Assembly (NCBI GenBank): GCA_934045905.1
Contig: OW203762.1
Coordinates: 14,540,345 to 14,604,344, forward strand
Length of the DNA stretch: 64,000 nucleotides
Reading direction: 5' to 3'
DNA from: Leuctra nigra
Lineage: Eukaryota; Arthropoda; Insecta; Plecoptera; Leuctridae
Position numbers and translations under genes: made by a program
Shown here: positions 1 through 13,152 of the stretch, one piece after another
Numbering within the stretch: the stretch's first letter is position 1
Layout of the letters: each line of letters begins with the position of its first letter
Notes under the pieces: generated by a model
Told to the model about the DNA's origin: nothing
The model's input: the letters and a program-made list of their open reading frames with translations, nothing else
The model's database searches: none

Positions 1-422
1 GTATTTTGTTTTTATAAAATTGTCTTAGAATTGTGTTATATTTTTATTTTCCTAATTCCTATAGTGATATTTGGGATTATATTTTTATATGTTTTTTAGA
101 GACTCATTGATTTATATTTTTATTTTTATTTCTAAAATGTAGTTTTAATATTTTTTAATTTAAGAATTTGTTATTATTTCTTACTCTGTAATGCACACAG
201 TAGTAGTGTAGTAAACTGATTTTCTCTATTATAGTTCGTCGACCCTCGAGTACCCTGGAATGAAGTATGTGGTTAAGGACTTGTAATTATAATATAATAT
301 ATAAAAAAAGATTTCAGCGATTATGTGTAAATTTACTTTCTTACTAAAGCTTCGTTGCAGCGTCTTCATTTAAAAATCGTGGTTAATCTTACACCTACTC
401 TTATCATCATAACACCTCATCA
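1..422. other. AT-rich intergenic DNA, no gene seen
   Basis: Strongly AT-rich sequence with poly-T and poly-A runs. I see no coding signal, RNA gene or recognisable repeat before the transposon that begins at 423. Confidence 0.6.
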
Positions 423-1406
423 CAGTGGCGGCGCCAGGAAATAATCGTTGGGGGGGCAGAGCAGGGGTAAGGCAATTACTTGAGGGGGCAAAGCGAAAAG
501 TCGGCATATTTACCAAAATCATGACCCCCCCCCCCCCCCTCACCACAGGGTTCAGCAAAACCACAAAATACATTTTCACTCAAGGGCGTATCCAGGATGA
601 AATTTCGGGGGAGGGGACATTACTAATATTTTGAAAACCACAGTGGAAGAAAGGGGTTCGGGGGCGCAGCCCCTGAAAAAATTTTGGATCAAGGTCATTC
701 GTTTAGGTGCAATTTTGAATCGAAGTGTATAGCTATTTTGGGGAATTATTAATTACAAATTATTCAAAAATTGGTCTAAGAGGTTTAAGAATAGTCAAAT
801 ATCTTCAATGAAAACATGTAAGTCCGGGGCGATTAGCCCCGGAAAATTTTTGGAATTTTAATTCAATTCTAGCCATTTTGGAACGTTTTTGACATGATCT
901 GTCTATTTTATAAAGTTATTTTTTCACACATTATTTTAAATGTGCATATTTTTTTAGATAACCCCTGATTTCGGGGTGGGGGGGGGGGGGCTGCGCCGCC
1001 CCCCTGAATACGCCCTTGGGTTCACTAGTATATAAAAATTATCGTTGTGCAGGTTTTATCACGATATAAGAAAGAATCATAGAATGCTTCCTCAGGAAAA
1101 CAGTATAGAAAGGCGAGGGGCATGAAATGCCACACGTGCAAAAAAATTCACGTTTCTATTCAGACAAAAGGTGTTGGGAAACGTAAAAGTGTCGTCCATG
1201 GTATAACCATTGGTATAACTTTATGCTTTTTAGGTTTAATCTGGATAATTATTGTAGTTGTAATTTAATTATGATTTTATATTATTTTTGCCAGGTATAG
1301 TGTGCATATATGGGAGTCGTCAAGTGGGGGGGCAACCGGGGGGGCAAGCCAAGTTTTTGGGGGGGGGGCAGTTGCCCCCCCGTGCCCCCCCGTAGCGCCG
1401 CCACTG
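423..1406. mobile_element. hAT-like MITE (outer element)
   Basis: The ends form terminal inverted repeats, CAGTGGCGGCGCC at 423 and GGCGCTACGGGG-type sequence finishing in CCGCCACTG at 1406. CAGTGGCG is a usual hAT start. Both subterminal regions are G-rich or C-rich with long homopolymers. No transposase is encoded. No convincing 8-bp target duplication flanks it, so the superfamily call rests on the terminal bases only. It is split by a second MITE at 581-1018. Confidence 0.5.
581..1018. mobile_element. hAT-like MITE nested in the outer element
   Basis: Terminal inverted repeats CAAGGGCGTATCCAG at 581 and CTGAATACGCCCTTG ending at 1018. The flanking 8-mers ttttcact (573-580) and ggttcact (1019-1026) match at 6 of 8 positions, as expected for an aged hAT target duplication. 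It has no coding capacity and is younger than the element it interrupts. Confidence 0.6.
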
Positions 1407-4298
1407 ATAAGCCTCATCAGAAACATCAGTTCCCTTGCCCCAACCCTATTGAAAAGTCAGTACCTAATAATCAGCCCATCACCCCAAGAGCAAGCTTTCA
1501 CGGGTATTATCACCTTGTGGGCATTCGCCGACATTACGCTGCCTCCTCATTGATTCCCAAAGTCACGGATGACGTTGGGTCGGCGACCGGTGTGCGTGCC
1601 GTGACGTAATAACGGCACCCCTCGACCGTGCAGCATTAACTCCAGATTTAGGCAACATGGCAGCTACCACTTTACACTAGATTCTCTCTGCGGAATATTA
1701 CGGAGAGAACTATAAGTCATTTTGTTATGTGAAAGGCGAAGTCTTTATTCGTATGGAAAATAGATTATTCAGAGTTATTTTGGATCTTTGACGTTGAATG
1801 AATGAAATTTGATTACGAATGTTATTGATGTAGTGCATGACGTATGTTAGATTCACATGCAAGGCCTTTCTTTGTGTGACTCTGATATTTATCATGTATC
1901 ATGATCTATAGCTCCAACCTGTATTTTTAAGTGAAGGTCTCATTTTGAAACTTTTAAGACGGGCGCGGGGACGATTTTTTCTCCAATTTTCGGTGCGATA
2001 CAATTTCTCTGATCGAGGAGAAATTTTACATACATGTAAAAATATCTTATCTGGTTAGCTCCACAACATTTTAATCTAAATCCACTAATTGATTCAAAGT
2101 GAAAACAAATTCCTATTATTGGCTGAAAAAATTAAAAAGTTTCATTTTAGTTGGCATTTCCTTAGAACCAATATTTTACATTTTTTTACAAACCTTATTT
2201 TCAAAATGTCGAGGTGTTGTACTTACCGAAGCATGTGCAAGGGTAGCGAAGGGTTGCGTATGGTTATATATTTTAATATTTTAATTAAAAATATTTATAT
2301 GTTTCTATTTGGTTTTACGATAATCTGGACATCTGGAAATTGGTTCACAATCACAACGTCGGTCTTATTATTGTCAACTTAAATGTCAAAAAAATTCAAT
2401 ATACGTATAGTTCCATGTGTTGGGTCGATTTGAACAATTTGCATCACGTGTTTGTTAAATATAACTTTTTAATACTGCTTTGCTAATAAAATATAATTGC
2501 ATTGCAACCACATTTAGATTACAGAAAAATTATTTTATTAGCAAAAGAAAAGCACTATACCACAAATTAAATCTTAATAGTAAATGTGATTTATTTATAA
2601 TATTCAATTTAATTACCTACAGTAAATAAAACAACTATTTTGTATGAAGCAAAATGGCTTCCAACATTCTTATCATCTTTCCATACGAAAGAATCACGGA
2701 ACTGTAATAATTTATTTATATAACAAAACTATATTACTTTTTCCCAATAAACGATATTAAAACTTGTTACTCTCAACAACAAAAAATCCTCACAACCAAC
2801 TCGAGTGGCATAAAAGAGTAATATTCCACGACAGCCGCCTTGATAATATTGAAGACAATGAATATTTATTACCTATTAATGCAGCTGAGACGACGGGGAT
2901 GATTGATGCGAGTTGATGTACAAGACGCCGACGCCGACGCCGACGACGCCGATAACCGGCGCCCAGCGACGTCGCAGATGCACTGGAGTGATGGATAGAC
3001 CGTCTGAGAGCAAACTGCACTCGCCGAGGTGATATTTCAATACAGAGATCTGATTGAGATTGATCTCAGTATTGGATAGTTTATCTTTGTAAAAGTACTG
3101 GGAGAATAGAACTGAGTTTAACAATTAAATATGGATTTGAGAGCGATGGCAGTTGGACTTTTGAGAGACGAATTTATACAACAAACTATCGTAATGGGTA
3201 TATATTATGTACAATATTAGTTTACAAAATAAATGCACAATTTGTATGTAATGTATCGACTTTTGTGTATTGCTTTATCAAGATGTCCAAGACATCCTGT
3301 CGCCAAGGGACCCTATTCCATAACTTTATTTCTGATTTACAGGAAAATGAATCGGGAATTTTTGCGTTGTTTCTAAAGTAAATCCTCTATAAAATCAATG
3401 ATTGCATCAGAATCCGATTCCTGTAGAACGGAGATAGGCCTAACTGAATGGGGGCCCAGGGGTTCCATTTGACTGCGTTCTTAGATTATCATAATCATGA
3501 TAATCATAGATAATCTTAGATAATCATGTCGACAATGTTTAATTAAATAGTATTTCTTGCTGTGTTAGATGACAAATTTTCACGGAGATGATCTTCTTCA
3601 AGAAGAAAATTAAGTTATTTGGATAATATTCTTTGTGTTGTGAATTCATTTTTTTCACAACAAAACGATAAAATAAGTCAATTACATTGGCATTTGATCT
3701 TTCTATCATCGAACTGAATCCTGGAACTGGGACTTCAAACATTGCGTATTTGACAAGAGAATCACCATTCTCCACACACAAACATTACACCATTACACAA
3801 GATTGCTATAATACCTATTTAAGTTATGCTGAAAATGTATATTATTTGATTTTTCATACCAAATTTAATTTGATAACTTTTACCTAACGACTACACCTTT
3901 TTTAGGAATTGTTTAAGTAACAAAATACACACAGTTTTATTTAAATCATTAGAATGAAGGCGGCGGATTGAGGTATCGCAAAATTACAGTACTTTTGCAA
4001 ACCTAGTTAAATTGATAGTTTGAGATAATATGGGAAACCTTCGATATACCTTGACAAGTTATAACCCCCCCCCCCCTCCATTTGTTTACATCGCAAGTTC
4101 GAAGAGGAGCCCATGTACGCGAATCGTCGCGAATTCGAATCTCAAAACGATTTCGCGACGCCGTGATTCAAGATCTCATTGGCTGTGCCTTTGAATATTC
4201 AATCCTTAAAATATTCAAATGCTCGACCAGTTCGCGTAACCATGGAGTTGCTGCTCGATATCGCGGCCATGAGAGTGAATGTCTCCCTCTACTGCTAT
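1407..4298. other. Intergenic DNA, no gene seen
   Basis: AT-rich DNA with only short chance open frames. A short GCCGAC microsatellite lies at about 2924-2952, and imprecise ATAATCATGATAATC-type repeats lie near 3485-3530. A C-homopolymer sits near 4067. I found no splice-consistent exon set, tRNA or known repeat family. Confidence 0.5.
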
Positions 4299-4395
4299 CG
4301 TGTCACTTGGCGCAATTATAACTAGGCTACGTGTCACTTGGCGCAATTATAACTACCTAGGCTACGTGTCACTTGGCGCAATTATAACTAGGCTA
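4299..4395 (+). repeat. Three-copy tandem repeat, about 31-35 bp
   Basis: Three consecutive copies of a unit starting CGTGTCACTTGGCGCAATTA and ending ACTAGGCTA. The middle copy carries a 4-bp CTAC-type insertion. Copies are otherwise identical, so the expansion is recent. Confidence 0.85.
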
Positions 4396-6574
4396 GGATG
4401 CTTAGGACCTATGATACGACCAAAATGGCAGGCGAATAGTACCTTAAAACTATTAAAAAAATACCATAAAATCCCGAAAAAGGATCCCAGGCTTTTTAAT
4501 ACTTGGCAACAATAACATATTATTCGATTTATTGGTTTAGGAGATGAATTTGGAGTAAGATATTAAAATGTACTCAAATTATTGTACGAATGTGTCAATT
4601 GTGTCAAGTATCGTTGTTTTGTTGGCCATCCAAGTGGAGGATGGCAAATTTGTGAAGACTGTTGTAGAACTTGAAACAAATATTTGATATTAATTTCCCC
4701 AATAATTAAAAAAATGACAAAAAGACCTTAAAATTGCAAGAAAAGGACTGCATTCATAAAAACAATTGAGAAAAAGGCATTTTCAGGCAAAATAAAACAC
4801 ATATTTTTGAAACCAGGAACACTTGAAACATTATGTGTCATTTTTAGACTTGTCTGAACAAAAAATTAAAAAAGGATATGTCCTAAACATCCTAGGCCTA
4901 ATTATAACGCATGTAGTGGATGGCTATGTCGAGGTTGTTGTGTGTATTGTACGCCCGGCACACTTCACCCCAGCTCGCCCGGCTGACCAAGTGCCGGTGT
5001 ATCCGGCGGAACTGTAATGCTTGGGTGACAATGCGTGTCCTCGCCAGTCTTGGATCATCTTACCTACCTCTTCTGGCATCTCAAAGCGATTACATCCGTC
5101 CGCTCGTGCGATCAACGTACACAGCGATGATCAAGATGTGGCGTGATTAGATTCAAACGTTTTCCAAGATGTTATTTGTCGGTATCGTCGGCCTGCGCTG
5201 AGAGTAGATAACTCCATTTCGTAGTTTGAGATAATTGATACAATGTACTTATATTGGAAAATAAAACCTGTATCTGCTCACATCATAGGCAGTGCAAGAT
5301 TGGATAGATAATCACTAAGATTTACCTATAATTAGTTTTCGATAAAGACTCTTTTTGTGGAGTTAGTTAAATCTACAAATTTCATTTTTCAATGGAATTA
5401 TGAAGCGAGCTACTTTTTCCAAACTATGAGATACGAAGTGTAATTTTTTGTTTTTCTTAATACTAATATTTAAAAAAAAAAATGCCACAATAGAGTACTT
5501 TTACGACCTCTCAAAACGTAAATACGATATCAATCGTTAAATAATCGTATGTTTTGAGGACATAGCAGAGGTCGTTATGTACTTCAGTGTGTGTCATTAT
5601 TTAATTCGGTTAGTCTGAATATGCTCGATTTTTTAAATAAAATTGGTGTGAAGAAACACTACAAATAGAAAAAACACCTCTGAGCATCAGCAAGTTTGTT
5701 TCTCGACGTCTGAGATAAAACCGAAGTCTGAAAGTTCGGTCACGGGAGTCGAACCCATGGTCTCCGAAATACAAGTCCAGCGCGTTTCCGCTTGAGCCAA
5801 CTCCACTGACAAGTTATAAAAAGTATGACAAAACGATGACGTTTTTTTTAAACGATGGAAGAACTTAATAAATGTGCATTATTATGTACTCTTAGTTGCA
5901 TGCTGAATGCTATCTATAAAGTATTTTGCGCAATCGGAAGGTATACAATCCTGACATGTTGACATATATTTTCTCGAAATGATTTAATAGCATTACGTAG
6001 CATCTGAATTGAAATGACTGAACGTCATAAAAGTGACGTATATTTGCGATTTAGCGCTCTTAAACACAGCTGGCTTCTGCGTGTAAATTACTGTCAAAAG
6101 TAGATTCAGTTCTGGGCATAGCACGTAACCTTATTTACATTTCTTTCCACCTGGACGTAGATTTGCATGTCTGGAGATATTAATGCACTTAGTGAGGATT
6201 CTGGAAATAGAACTGAAAGTAAGAACACATTAACTGCATCCTCCACTGATTTCATTATGAAATGCATGTTTATTACGAACCATAAATCGCATTATTTAAC
6301 ATTTTACGTGTTTTCGTTCGTTTTTTCGTATAAGATTCACTTAATTGCTCATCATCCATGTTCATTTCACTTTTTTGTCACAATCTATCGTTGGCTTAGT
6401 CTTAGCCTCTTACAAAATTAGGATTAGCAAATTATTTTGTTCTAATTGCCGCCATTTTTTGAATTTTTACTGCTAATTTCACTAAACAAATGAAGCAAAA
6501 AGTTTTAGAGAATGAATTGCCCTTTGTAAAGAATGGATCAATAATTTAAAAAAATCTTCTAAAATTATTGATTA
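4396..6574. other. Intergenic DNA, no protein gene seen
   Basis: No coding exon can be supported. The interval holds a tRNA-like SINE head (annotated separately at 5730-5812) and otherwise unremarkable AT-rich DNA. Confidence 0.5.
5730..5812 (-). repeat. tRNA-derived sequence (SINE head or tRNA pseudogene)
   Basis: Read on the minus strand, this holds an A-box-like TGGCTCAAGCGG and a B-box-like GGTTCGACTCC about 45 nt apart, the spacing of an internal RNA polymerase III promoter. I could not fold a convincing complete cloverleaf by eye and see no clean target duplication. A SINE head or decayed tRNA is more likely than a functional tRNA gene. Confidence 0.5.
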
Positions 6575-6716
6575 CAAATGTTATACTTTCCATATCGACA
6601 AGTTTGTCACATCAACATAATCTTCAACGAGAATGTCATCAATCTCAAATGTTATACTTTCCATATCGACAAGTTTGTCACATCAACATAATCTTCAACG
6701 AGAATGTCATCAATCT
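6575..6716. repeat. Perfect 71-bp tandem duplication
   Basis: The segment 6575-6645 is repeated immediately at 6646-6716 with no difference that I can see. It is a recent duplication of non-coding sequence, or an assembly artefact. Confidence 0.85.
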
Positions 6717-8689
6717 CAAAATGGCGGACGAATGAAGATATGTGATAATTCCAGAAACCTCCACAGCTTCCTCAATCCTATTTCAATCCATGTGTTTGTG
6801 ATAAGACTGATTTGATGATCCCAAAATCCATTCCAATCTCTTTGTGAGTGTTCGCTCTACAGCGTGATGTCAATAATATTGTCTGAATCCAACATAATAT
6901 AATACGAAATATATAGCAGAAGTAATACCAATGTAGATATTTTATTGTTAACCCAAAAAGCTTTCTTCAGAAAACCAGAAGTATCAAAATGGATATTTTT
7001 CATCTTGAAAGGGGAAAAGAATTTTTAATAAAATAGACTTTATTTGAAAACCCAACGGAAATCTGAATATCTCGACCTTCGACTATTCAATGACATTTTG
7101 ATATTGAAGTTCACGAACACAAAGATCGGGCTCAATGGAAACCAACAATACAAAGAAGAATAACCTTTTTGTTAATATGAAAACGCTCTGTGAACTCGGT
7201 AATAAGCAAGGCTGCGAAATGCAATGGAATGTATGCTGTCATCGCGGAACACTTTTTTAATAACATGTAAACCTTTTTTTGCACTCGAGCAGTCTTGAAA
7301 TTACATGCTGAGAAATCAAGGTACACCCGCGGTCACATAAATTGCTTGCACAATTCTAATTCATATTAAAAACTTGATTATCCAGACGGAAACACGTTTT
7401 TGAGGGTAAACGCAGATTTTGAGCATCTGGGGTTGGAGGGTTTGATTATAGGAACAAGCAGACCATCCTCATATTATATAATAATTATTTTCCCATTTAA
7501 CAAAAATTTACGGTAATTCGAGCTCCAGCTTAGCAGTTTACCGTCATTTTTTTATGACCGTGGGGATCATTCTATGAACATGTCATAAATAATTTGGTTG
7601 CTATGATATTTAATTAACATTGCAACTAAACCTTATAATGAATGTTCGTCAATTTTGATCTTATTAATTTCGGTGAAACAAATGACCGATCTTGCTACAA
7701 ATCAATAGTAATGTATAGTAATAGTAAATAGTAAATAGTTGATAGTAATGAATCTTTTGTGAGAAAATTTGCCTGATCCATTACTTTGTTTGACCTGTAG
7801 TGCGAAAAGAACACACGAACAAAAAAGAATCGTGCCATAAAAATGAGAGTGGGGAAAATAGTCAACTGCAATTTCCAAAATTCTAATCGAAAATGAGGAT
7901 TTCACTCCATTTGCGTGTATCAGCCACTAACATGCGACCTCGAAATCATCAGTATTGATCTACAAACTTCGTGAATACTTTAATATAACTTTATCTTAAA
8001 GAGCTTTTAAGTTGTTGTTTCCAAAGAAATCGGCAAAATATATTAGCTTTTAACACGCTAATATCAGTTCGAAGTTCGGAAATACATTATTATAAAACGA
8101 TGTCAGTACAACGTCGGTTATATTTGAAACTCCAACGTTGATCTGTTTTTAGGATGTCAATTAATAATTTGATAAAGCCCTGAAGCTTATTGCTGAACAA
8201 CGGAGGTCCAATATTGATTGTTATTTGATAGAACAAATTCGCAGGCCCCGAGGGCTCCATGGTATTTGGCAACGAGAGTGGAGGTTTTTAGGGTGTCTCG
8301 TGGGAATTGAATGCATGCGACGTTTTGAAACAACAAACCATCAACCTAACAGGATATTATTATTAATTTATGAATTCTAATTGAATGGAGCCATCGTTTT
8401 ATGTATACTTTTTGGCACAGAGCTTTATTTAGGTCCTTATTATATAGCTGTGTATAACCATCAGCTGACATGAACTCGCTTTTTTCATTGAAAATTTGAT
8501 ACGTTCATGATCTATGTAAAATTTTAAATTGTTATTTAAATATCTTATCTTTTTTGACCTCATTTTAGATAAATTGTCTGTTTTAAATGTCTATGTACTA
8601 ATGAGTATTACACAAGTGTTTCTTGAACAGAATCAGTAAATAATTATTTTTCGTTAAACTGGAATGTCTTTACCGAACCTTATGATACT
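6717..8689. other. Intergenic DNA, no gene seen
   Basis: AT-rich DNA without supportable exons, RNA genes or recognised repeats. A short TAGTAAATAGTAA-type repeat lies near 7707-7748. Confidence 0.5.
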
Positions 8690-9168
8690 TTTCTCTGTTT
8701 TTTTATTCTTTTATTGGCTGCAATGTCCAGGTAACACCGTTCAACATAACCCCATGGTTCAACCAATCACGATCTGAAATGTTGCATACATTAATGTCAT
8801 ACCTAAGAGCGGTAGTGTGTAGTTTTTGAACGTGATCAAGTGATTGGTTGAAAATTACAAAATGGAACTGTTTCACCGATCAAAGTAAAGTTTTGCATAG
8901 CCATTGGGGTCCAACATTTTAGGTGTTTTTGACAATTTTCATACCAATCAGTCGAGAACTTTAAGACTTACTGACAAAATACGGACATTTATGCTTGTTT
9001 TGAGTAGTCAAATTTATTTAAGAAATTCAAAAACGAATTTTTGACGCATTTTATCAGATTTTCTTCCTCTATTTTGAATGTGTATTATAGAGTAGCAAGT
9101 TTCGCATATTAATTCGCATGCTATAGACGAAGGCTCGCTTATCAACGCGTTACACAGAGCGTTTTCCT
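8690..9168 (-). mobile_element. Family-B non-autonomous element, copy B1 (truncated)
   Basis: The right end carries the inverted head of family B (AACGCGTTGATAAGCGAGC on the minus strand, next to AGGAAAACGCTC). The left part has the internal block beginning tgcaatgtccaggtaacacc, seen in the longer copies at 15.5 and 55.0 kb. The tail with its GCTCGCT repeats is missing. No coding capacity. Confidence 0.55.
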
Positions 9169-9955
9169 AACTAGTATACGAAAAAATACTTCTGTACACA
9201 TTTTTATTATGAACTATCACCTGATTCAGTATTCTGAATTAAATTGAAACTATTCTACGTCCTTTGACCTCGTTATGCTAAGAGTCACTTTGCGTTCTAG
9301 CATATAACAACATAACAGCGTAATCAGCATTCTATATGCTCGTACTCAGTACTCACAACGCTCAACAACGCGTCGACAAAACGCTCTTCCCTCCTCATTA
9401 TCACGCCATTCCGGCAAGTTTTCCATTCTGCATGACCGGCGGAGCCAGCGAGTCGGACGACTATAATTGCTGATGGACTGATTCCATGTGTGTTTTGTTC
9501 GTATTGTTTATTTTCTGAAACGGAAACAAGCTGAAAAGTAGATTTTGCGTCGGAAAGCAGAGTTTCAGACCTGTTGAAGTGACGTAGGAGGTGAGATATG
9601 TGAGCGATACAGTGGGTATTATTCATCAGTACACTTGCACGGTTGTTACACCTCGTACATCCATTGCCATTGCACAGTCAGTAATTACTAATTAGTATGA
9701 GCTGACTTTATGGTATGATATAGCTCATGTATTTTATAAGGAGCACGAGGCATTTTAGTTCTGTGAAAGAGGTAGAAGGCCCGATTTCCATTTTCTCGAT
9801 TTTGCGTTGAACACTTATGGAATGATGCAATTAAGCCCTACCAACTGCATTTTGACTGAAATCAACAAACATAATTATATTGAAGTATTCTCTAGCACAA
9901 TGACTCATGTCACAGTTACAAATACTGCTGACTTGCATTCACTAATTTCTCGGCT
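9169..9955. other. Intergenic DNA, no gene seen
   Basis: No supportable exon or repeat. The open frame at 9324-9626 on the minus strand lacks any recognisable domain or codon signal. Confidence 0.45.
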
Positions 9956-10108
9956 GTCCTTCCTGACTGAGGATTTTTCGTGGTTTTTCTCAGTCGAGAG
10001 CCAATTGGTGGGAAAGTGTTCTTCAAATATGTCACATCCTCCACCTCCCCACTCTCCATCTTTACCTATTGTTCATGACAACAATCATCATCATTATAAT
10101 CATTATTA
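9956..10108 (+). repeat. Diverged SINE body (probable)
   Basis: The segment resembles the middle of the SINE at 19960-20244: a cctgactg block, a T-rich stretch, a ctcagtcga block, a tgggaa block, then a pyrimidine-rich stretch and ATCATC-type repeats. No Pol III boxes are visible, so it is either 5' truncated or a related older family. Confidence 0.35.
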
Positions 10109-10869
10109 ATTGCAGAACTCAAATGAAAAAAAAATAGAAACTTAGAGTACGAGTTCATTATTTTATTTTATAATGTATTAAATGTACGAGGGGTGCCGAA
10201 AGTACTGCAAGTACTACAAGTACTGCAAATTGCACATGGTGACAGGGTAACTTTTCCTCCATAAAACGCTTCCACTCAGAATTCTCTGAGTCACATTGGG
10301 ATGCGTTTGGGATCGTTGAACCCATCACAACTTTCCAATAATAATCGGGCAAAAATATGTGAGGGCTAGCCACTTCATTCACAGCCAAAAATATTGTTTG
10401 TGTCATATTTGCGGGTTGATATATTAATCCCTTATTTTATTTGTTTTGTTTATTTCGTATGGCATTCACTTTTCACGTTCAGACTTCTCGTTGTTCGCTG
10501 ATGCAGGTAGTGAGTCACACGTGGCTTTTCCTGCCGGTTTGCTTGTGTCATTCGAAGCCAGTTTCTCAGAGTGTGTCGTACAGAGCATATTTCGCGTTCG
10601 TTTCAAGTGCAGAACATTTTCCCTATCATTTCCTTTTCCTACCCGAGTTGCAACGTCCTAGCCCTGCTACTTTCCAACTCAGCGAGAACGACGTCAACCA
10701 ACATCGAGAACGACGCCTGACGACGCCGACCAAGGTAAGCCCAAAATACTTTACAGTCCACTCTTTAAATGTCAAATCAAACCCCCCAAAGCGCCATGCT
10801 TAGCGCTAACAATATCAAAGTTACCGAAGTTGCTTTACTTTTCTTACAGCCCTCGCATGTAATTTTCTA
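10109..10869. other. Intergenic DNA with one possible non-coding 5' exon
   Basis: No gene can be assigned. A GC-richer stretch at about 10560-10734 ends in CCAAG|GTAAGC, a good splice donor, and carries GAGAACGACG twice. It could be an untranslated first exon on the plus strand, but no acceptor or coding exon downstream supports it. Confidence 0.3.
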
Positions 10870-13152
10870 TCCCAGAAAAAAACACTCCGTGTAAAAAAAG
10901 GCAGCCAAGTCTCTTTACTTTAAAAAAATTCAACACCGAAAAGGAGTGATATCAAAAAAGGAGCCAAGTCAATGACATTTCCAAATATTTAATCGTATTT
11001 TTGAAATAAAAGAATAAACACCGAGAAATACTTTACAAAAGGACTTGGCGCATCGTTTTTTTAAAGACATAATTCTATCCTAAAAGTGGAAAGAAATTTA
11101 CAAGTAGGTACATTTTCCTCTTTCTATTAGAATTAGATGAATCAAGCTACTTTTAGTAATGGCTATTTTATAGTTTTGTCAATGGCGAGAAGAAAGGATA
11201 AGTAATATAAAGATGGAAGAATTAAATAACAATTGGAAGTGGGCTCATACATATTCTTGCAGTACTGTTAATATGGTGATATTAGAAGGGTATCTTTTCA
11301 TAATTTGATCTTAACTGAAGGAATTCATGAAACGTTGTCAAATAATTACTAACTATCTATGGAACACTATTATATATTTTTAAAGTATAAAGATATTTTT
11401 TTTAATAGAAATACAATGTGACTGTGTACTTTGTGAAATGTATTGTTATAAAATGTGGATTAATTGAAATGTATTTCATGATGAGAAGGTATAACGCATG
11501 AGACTTAATTATGTTGACCACGAAACAATATTACGAAGATAACTATTGTGTATTTATAGAAAACATAGACAACAAGTTTCATCGCGTATATATTCAAATA
11601 GAAAATATTTTACAGTAGGTATGTATAATATGTAATTGAAGGATGTTTCCCTATTATTCTAAAAATTCTTAATGACTGTTGTATATAAATGACTTATGCT
11701 TATGAATAGAAAAATGTCTTTAAAAAAACGATGCGCCAAGTCCTTTTGTAAAGTATTTCTCGGTGTTTATTCTTTTATTTCAAAAATACGATTAAATATT
11801 TGGAAATGTCATTGACTTGGCTCCTTTTTTGATATCACTCCTTTTCGGTGTTGAATTTTTTTAAAGTAAAGAGACTTGGCTGCCTTTTTTACACGGAGTG
11901 TTTTTTTCTGGGATATCACTTCTTTTGTTAGTTTATTCATACAGCTTGTAGCACATGTCCGAGCAGGAACTAATTTCTTTAAAAAAATACGCCTCAACCG
12001 ATTTGGTTACTATGAAAAGTTGCGTTTGGTATAAGATGAAAATGATTATCCAAGAAGAATAGCTTAAGTTTCGTTATAATCGATCCAGCCGTTTTCGATA
12101 CATGACGTCACTTCCGGTTTTGAAATAGCGGCCGAATTCCGGTATAGGTAATAAGAAAACAATCTAGTTTTATCTAGTTGATACCTTCATGAACGACCAT
12201 CTGAATTCCTAATCCCTATATTTCCGTAAAATCGGTCATGCCGTTTGTAATATATGACGTCACTTCCGGTTTCATTTAGTGGTTCCTGCCGCCATTTCCG
12301 GTACCATTAATTTATTTATTCATTTTTCACAATTGATTTTTCAAATAAATAGCAGAATGAATACGCAGGAGCTAGTTCAGTTGCAATCGGTACAGGCGTT
12401 TTAGATATATGACGTCACTTCCGGTTTCAGGAATGGCGGCCGAGAACACTGCTACCTTGAATATATAAATTGTATTGTCTATGTTACAATGTTAGTTAAT
12501 TATGTATGTATTTTAAGTATAATTTGTTGAAATAAGTTAAATATTGCGTATTTATGACGTCACTTCCGGTTTAGAAAATAAGAAAAAAATATTTTTTTTA
12601 TTGATACTTCATATAGATGACCATCTAAATCGAATGGCGCTAATTTCGTTCTAATCGGTCCAGACGTTTTTGAGTTATGACGTCACTTCCGGTTTAAAAA
12701 TGGCGGCACAAAAAATCACAAGAGGCAAGGTATCATCAGACGCCAAAAGTGCATATGTGGTAAAAGTTTCAGGTCGATCGGTTCAGCCGTTTAGGCTGTG
12801 GCCCTGTCAACAATGTTTCCTGATATCTGAATCATCATCATCATCATCATCATCAGATAGCTTTAAGAAGGGGTATAATTTCACTGTTTTCATGGCCCTC
12901 TAGCTCGCAAATGGCAAAACCTGTTGTTCCCAAATTTGGTATATGGGGTGGGGTGGGCCATAGCTCGAAATTAAGACATTTCACAACAATGTGAGATTTT
13001 CCAATTTTAAGATCCAGTAGGCCGAAAATGCCATGTTGTTGCTTACAGTAAAAGTGTTTGGTCTGCTCCTCAGTTTATTAGGCATTTACGGTATGTTGAG
13101 TGACTGTGAGTGTATAGTACGACTTGGCTGGGTGGAGCGACCGCTCCACTAG
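10870..13152 (+). mobile_element. Family-A Helentron-like non-autonomous element, copy A1 (complete)
   Basis: Complete copy used as the reference structure. (1) The 5' end starts TCCCAGAAAAAAACACTCCG and forms a large palindrome: arms 10870-11070 and 11714-11913 are inverted copies around a 640-bp loop. (2) A tandem array (about 12080-12720) carries TGACGTCACTTCCGGT five times. (3) A TCA microsatellite lies at 12831-12855. (4) The 3' end has GACTTGGCTG (13121-13130), then the hairpin GTGGAGCGACCGCTCCAC, then CTAG. The 10-mer CAGCCAAGTC at 10902-10911 is the exact inverse of the 3' one. Subterminal inverted repeats, an internal minisatellite and microsatellite, and a 3' hairpin fit Helentron/HINE (DINE-1-like) elements. 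There is no Rep/helicase gene, so it would depend on a partner elsewhere. The class assignment is inference. Confidence 0.7.

Noticed and set aside
415..1419. cctcatca on both sides of the outer hAT-like MITE as a target duplication
   Set aside because: On the right it starts 5 bases away from the element end, so it does not flank directly. Probably coincidence.
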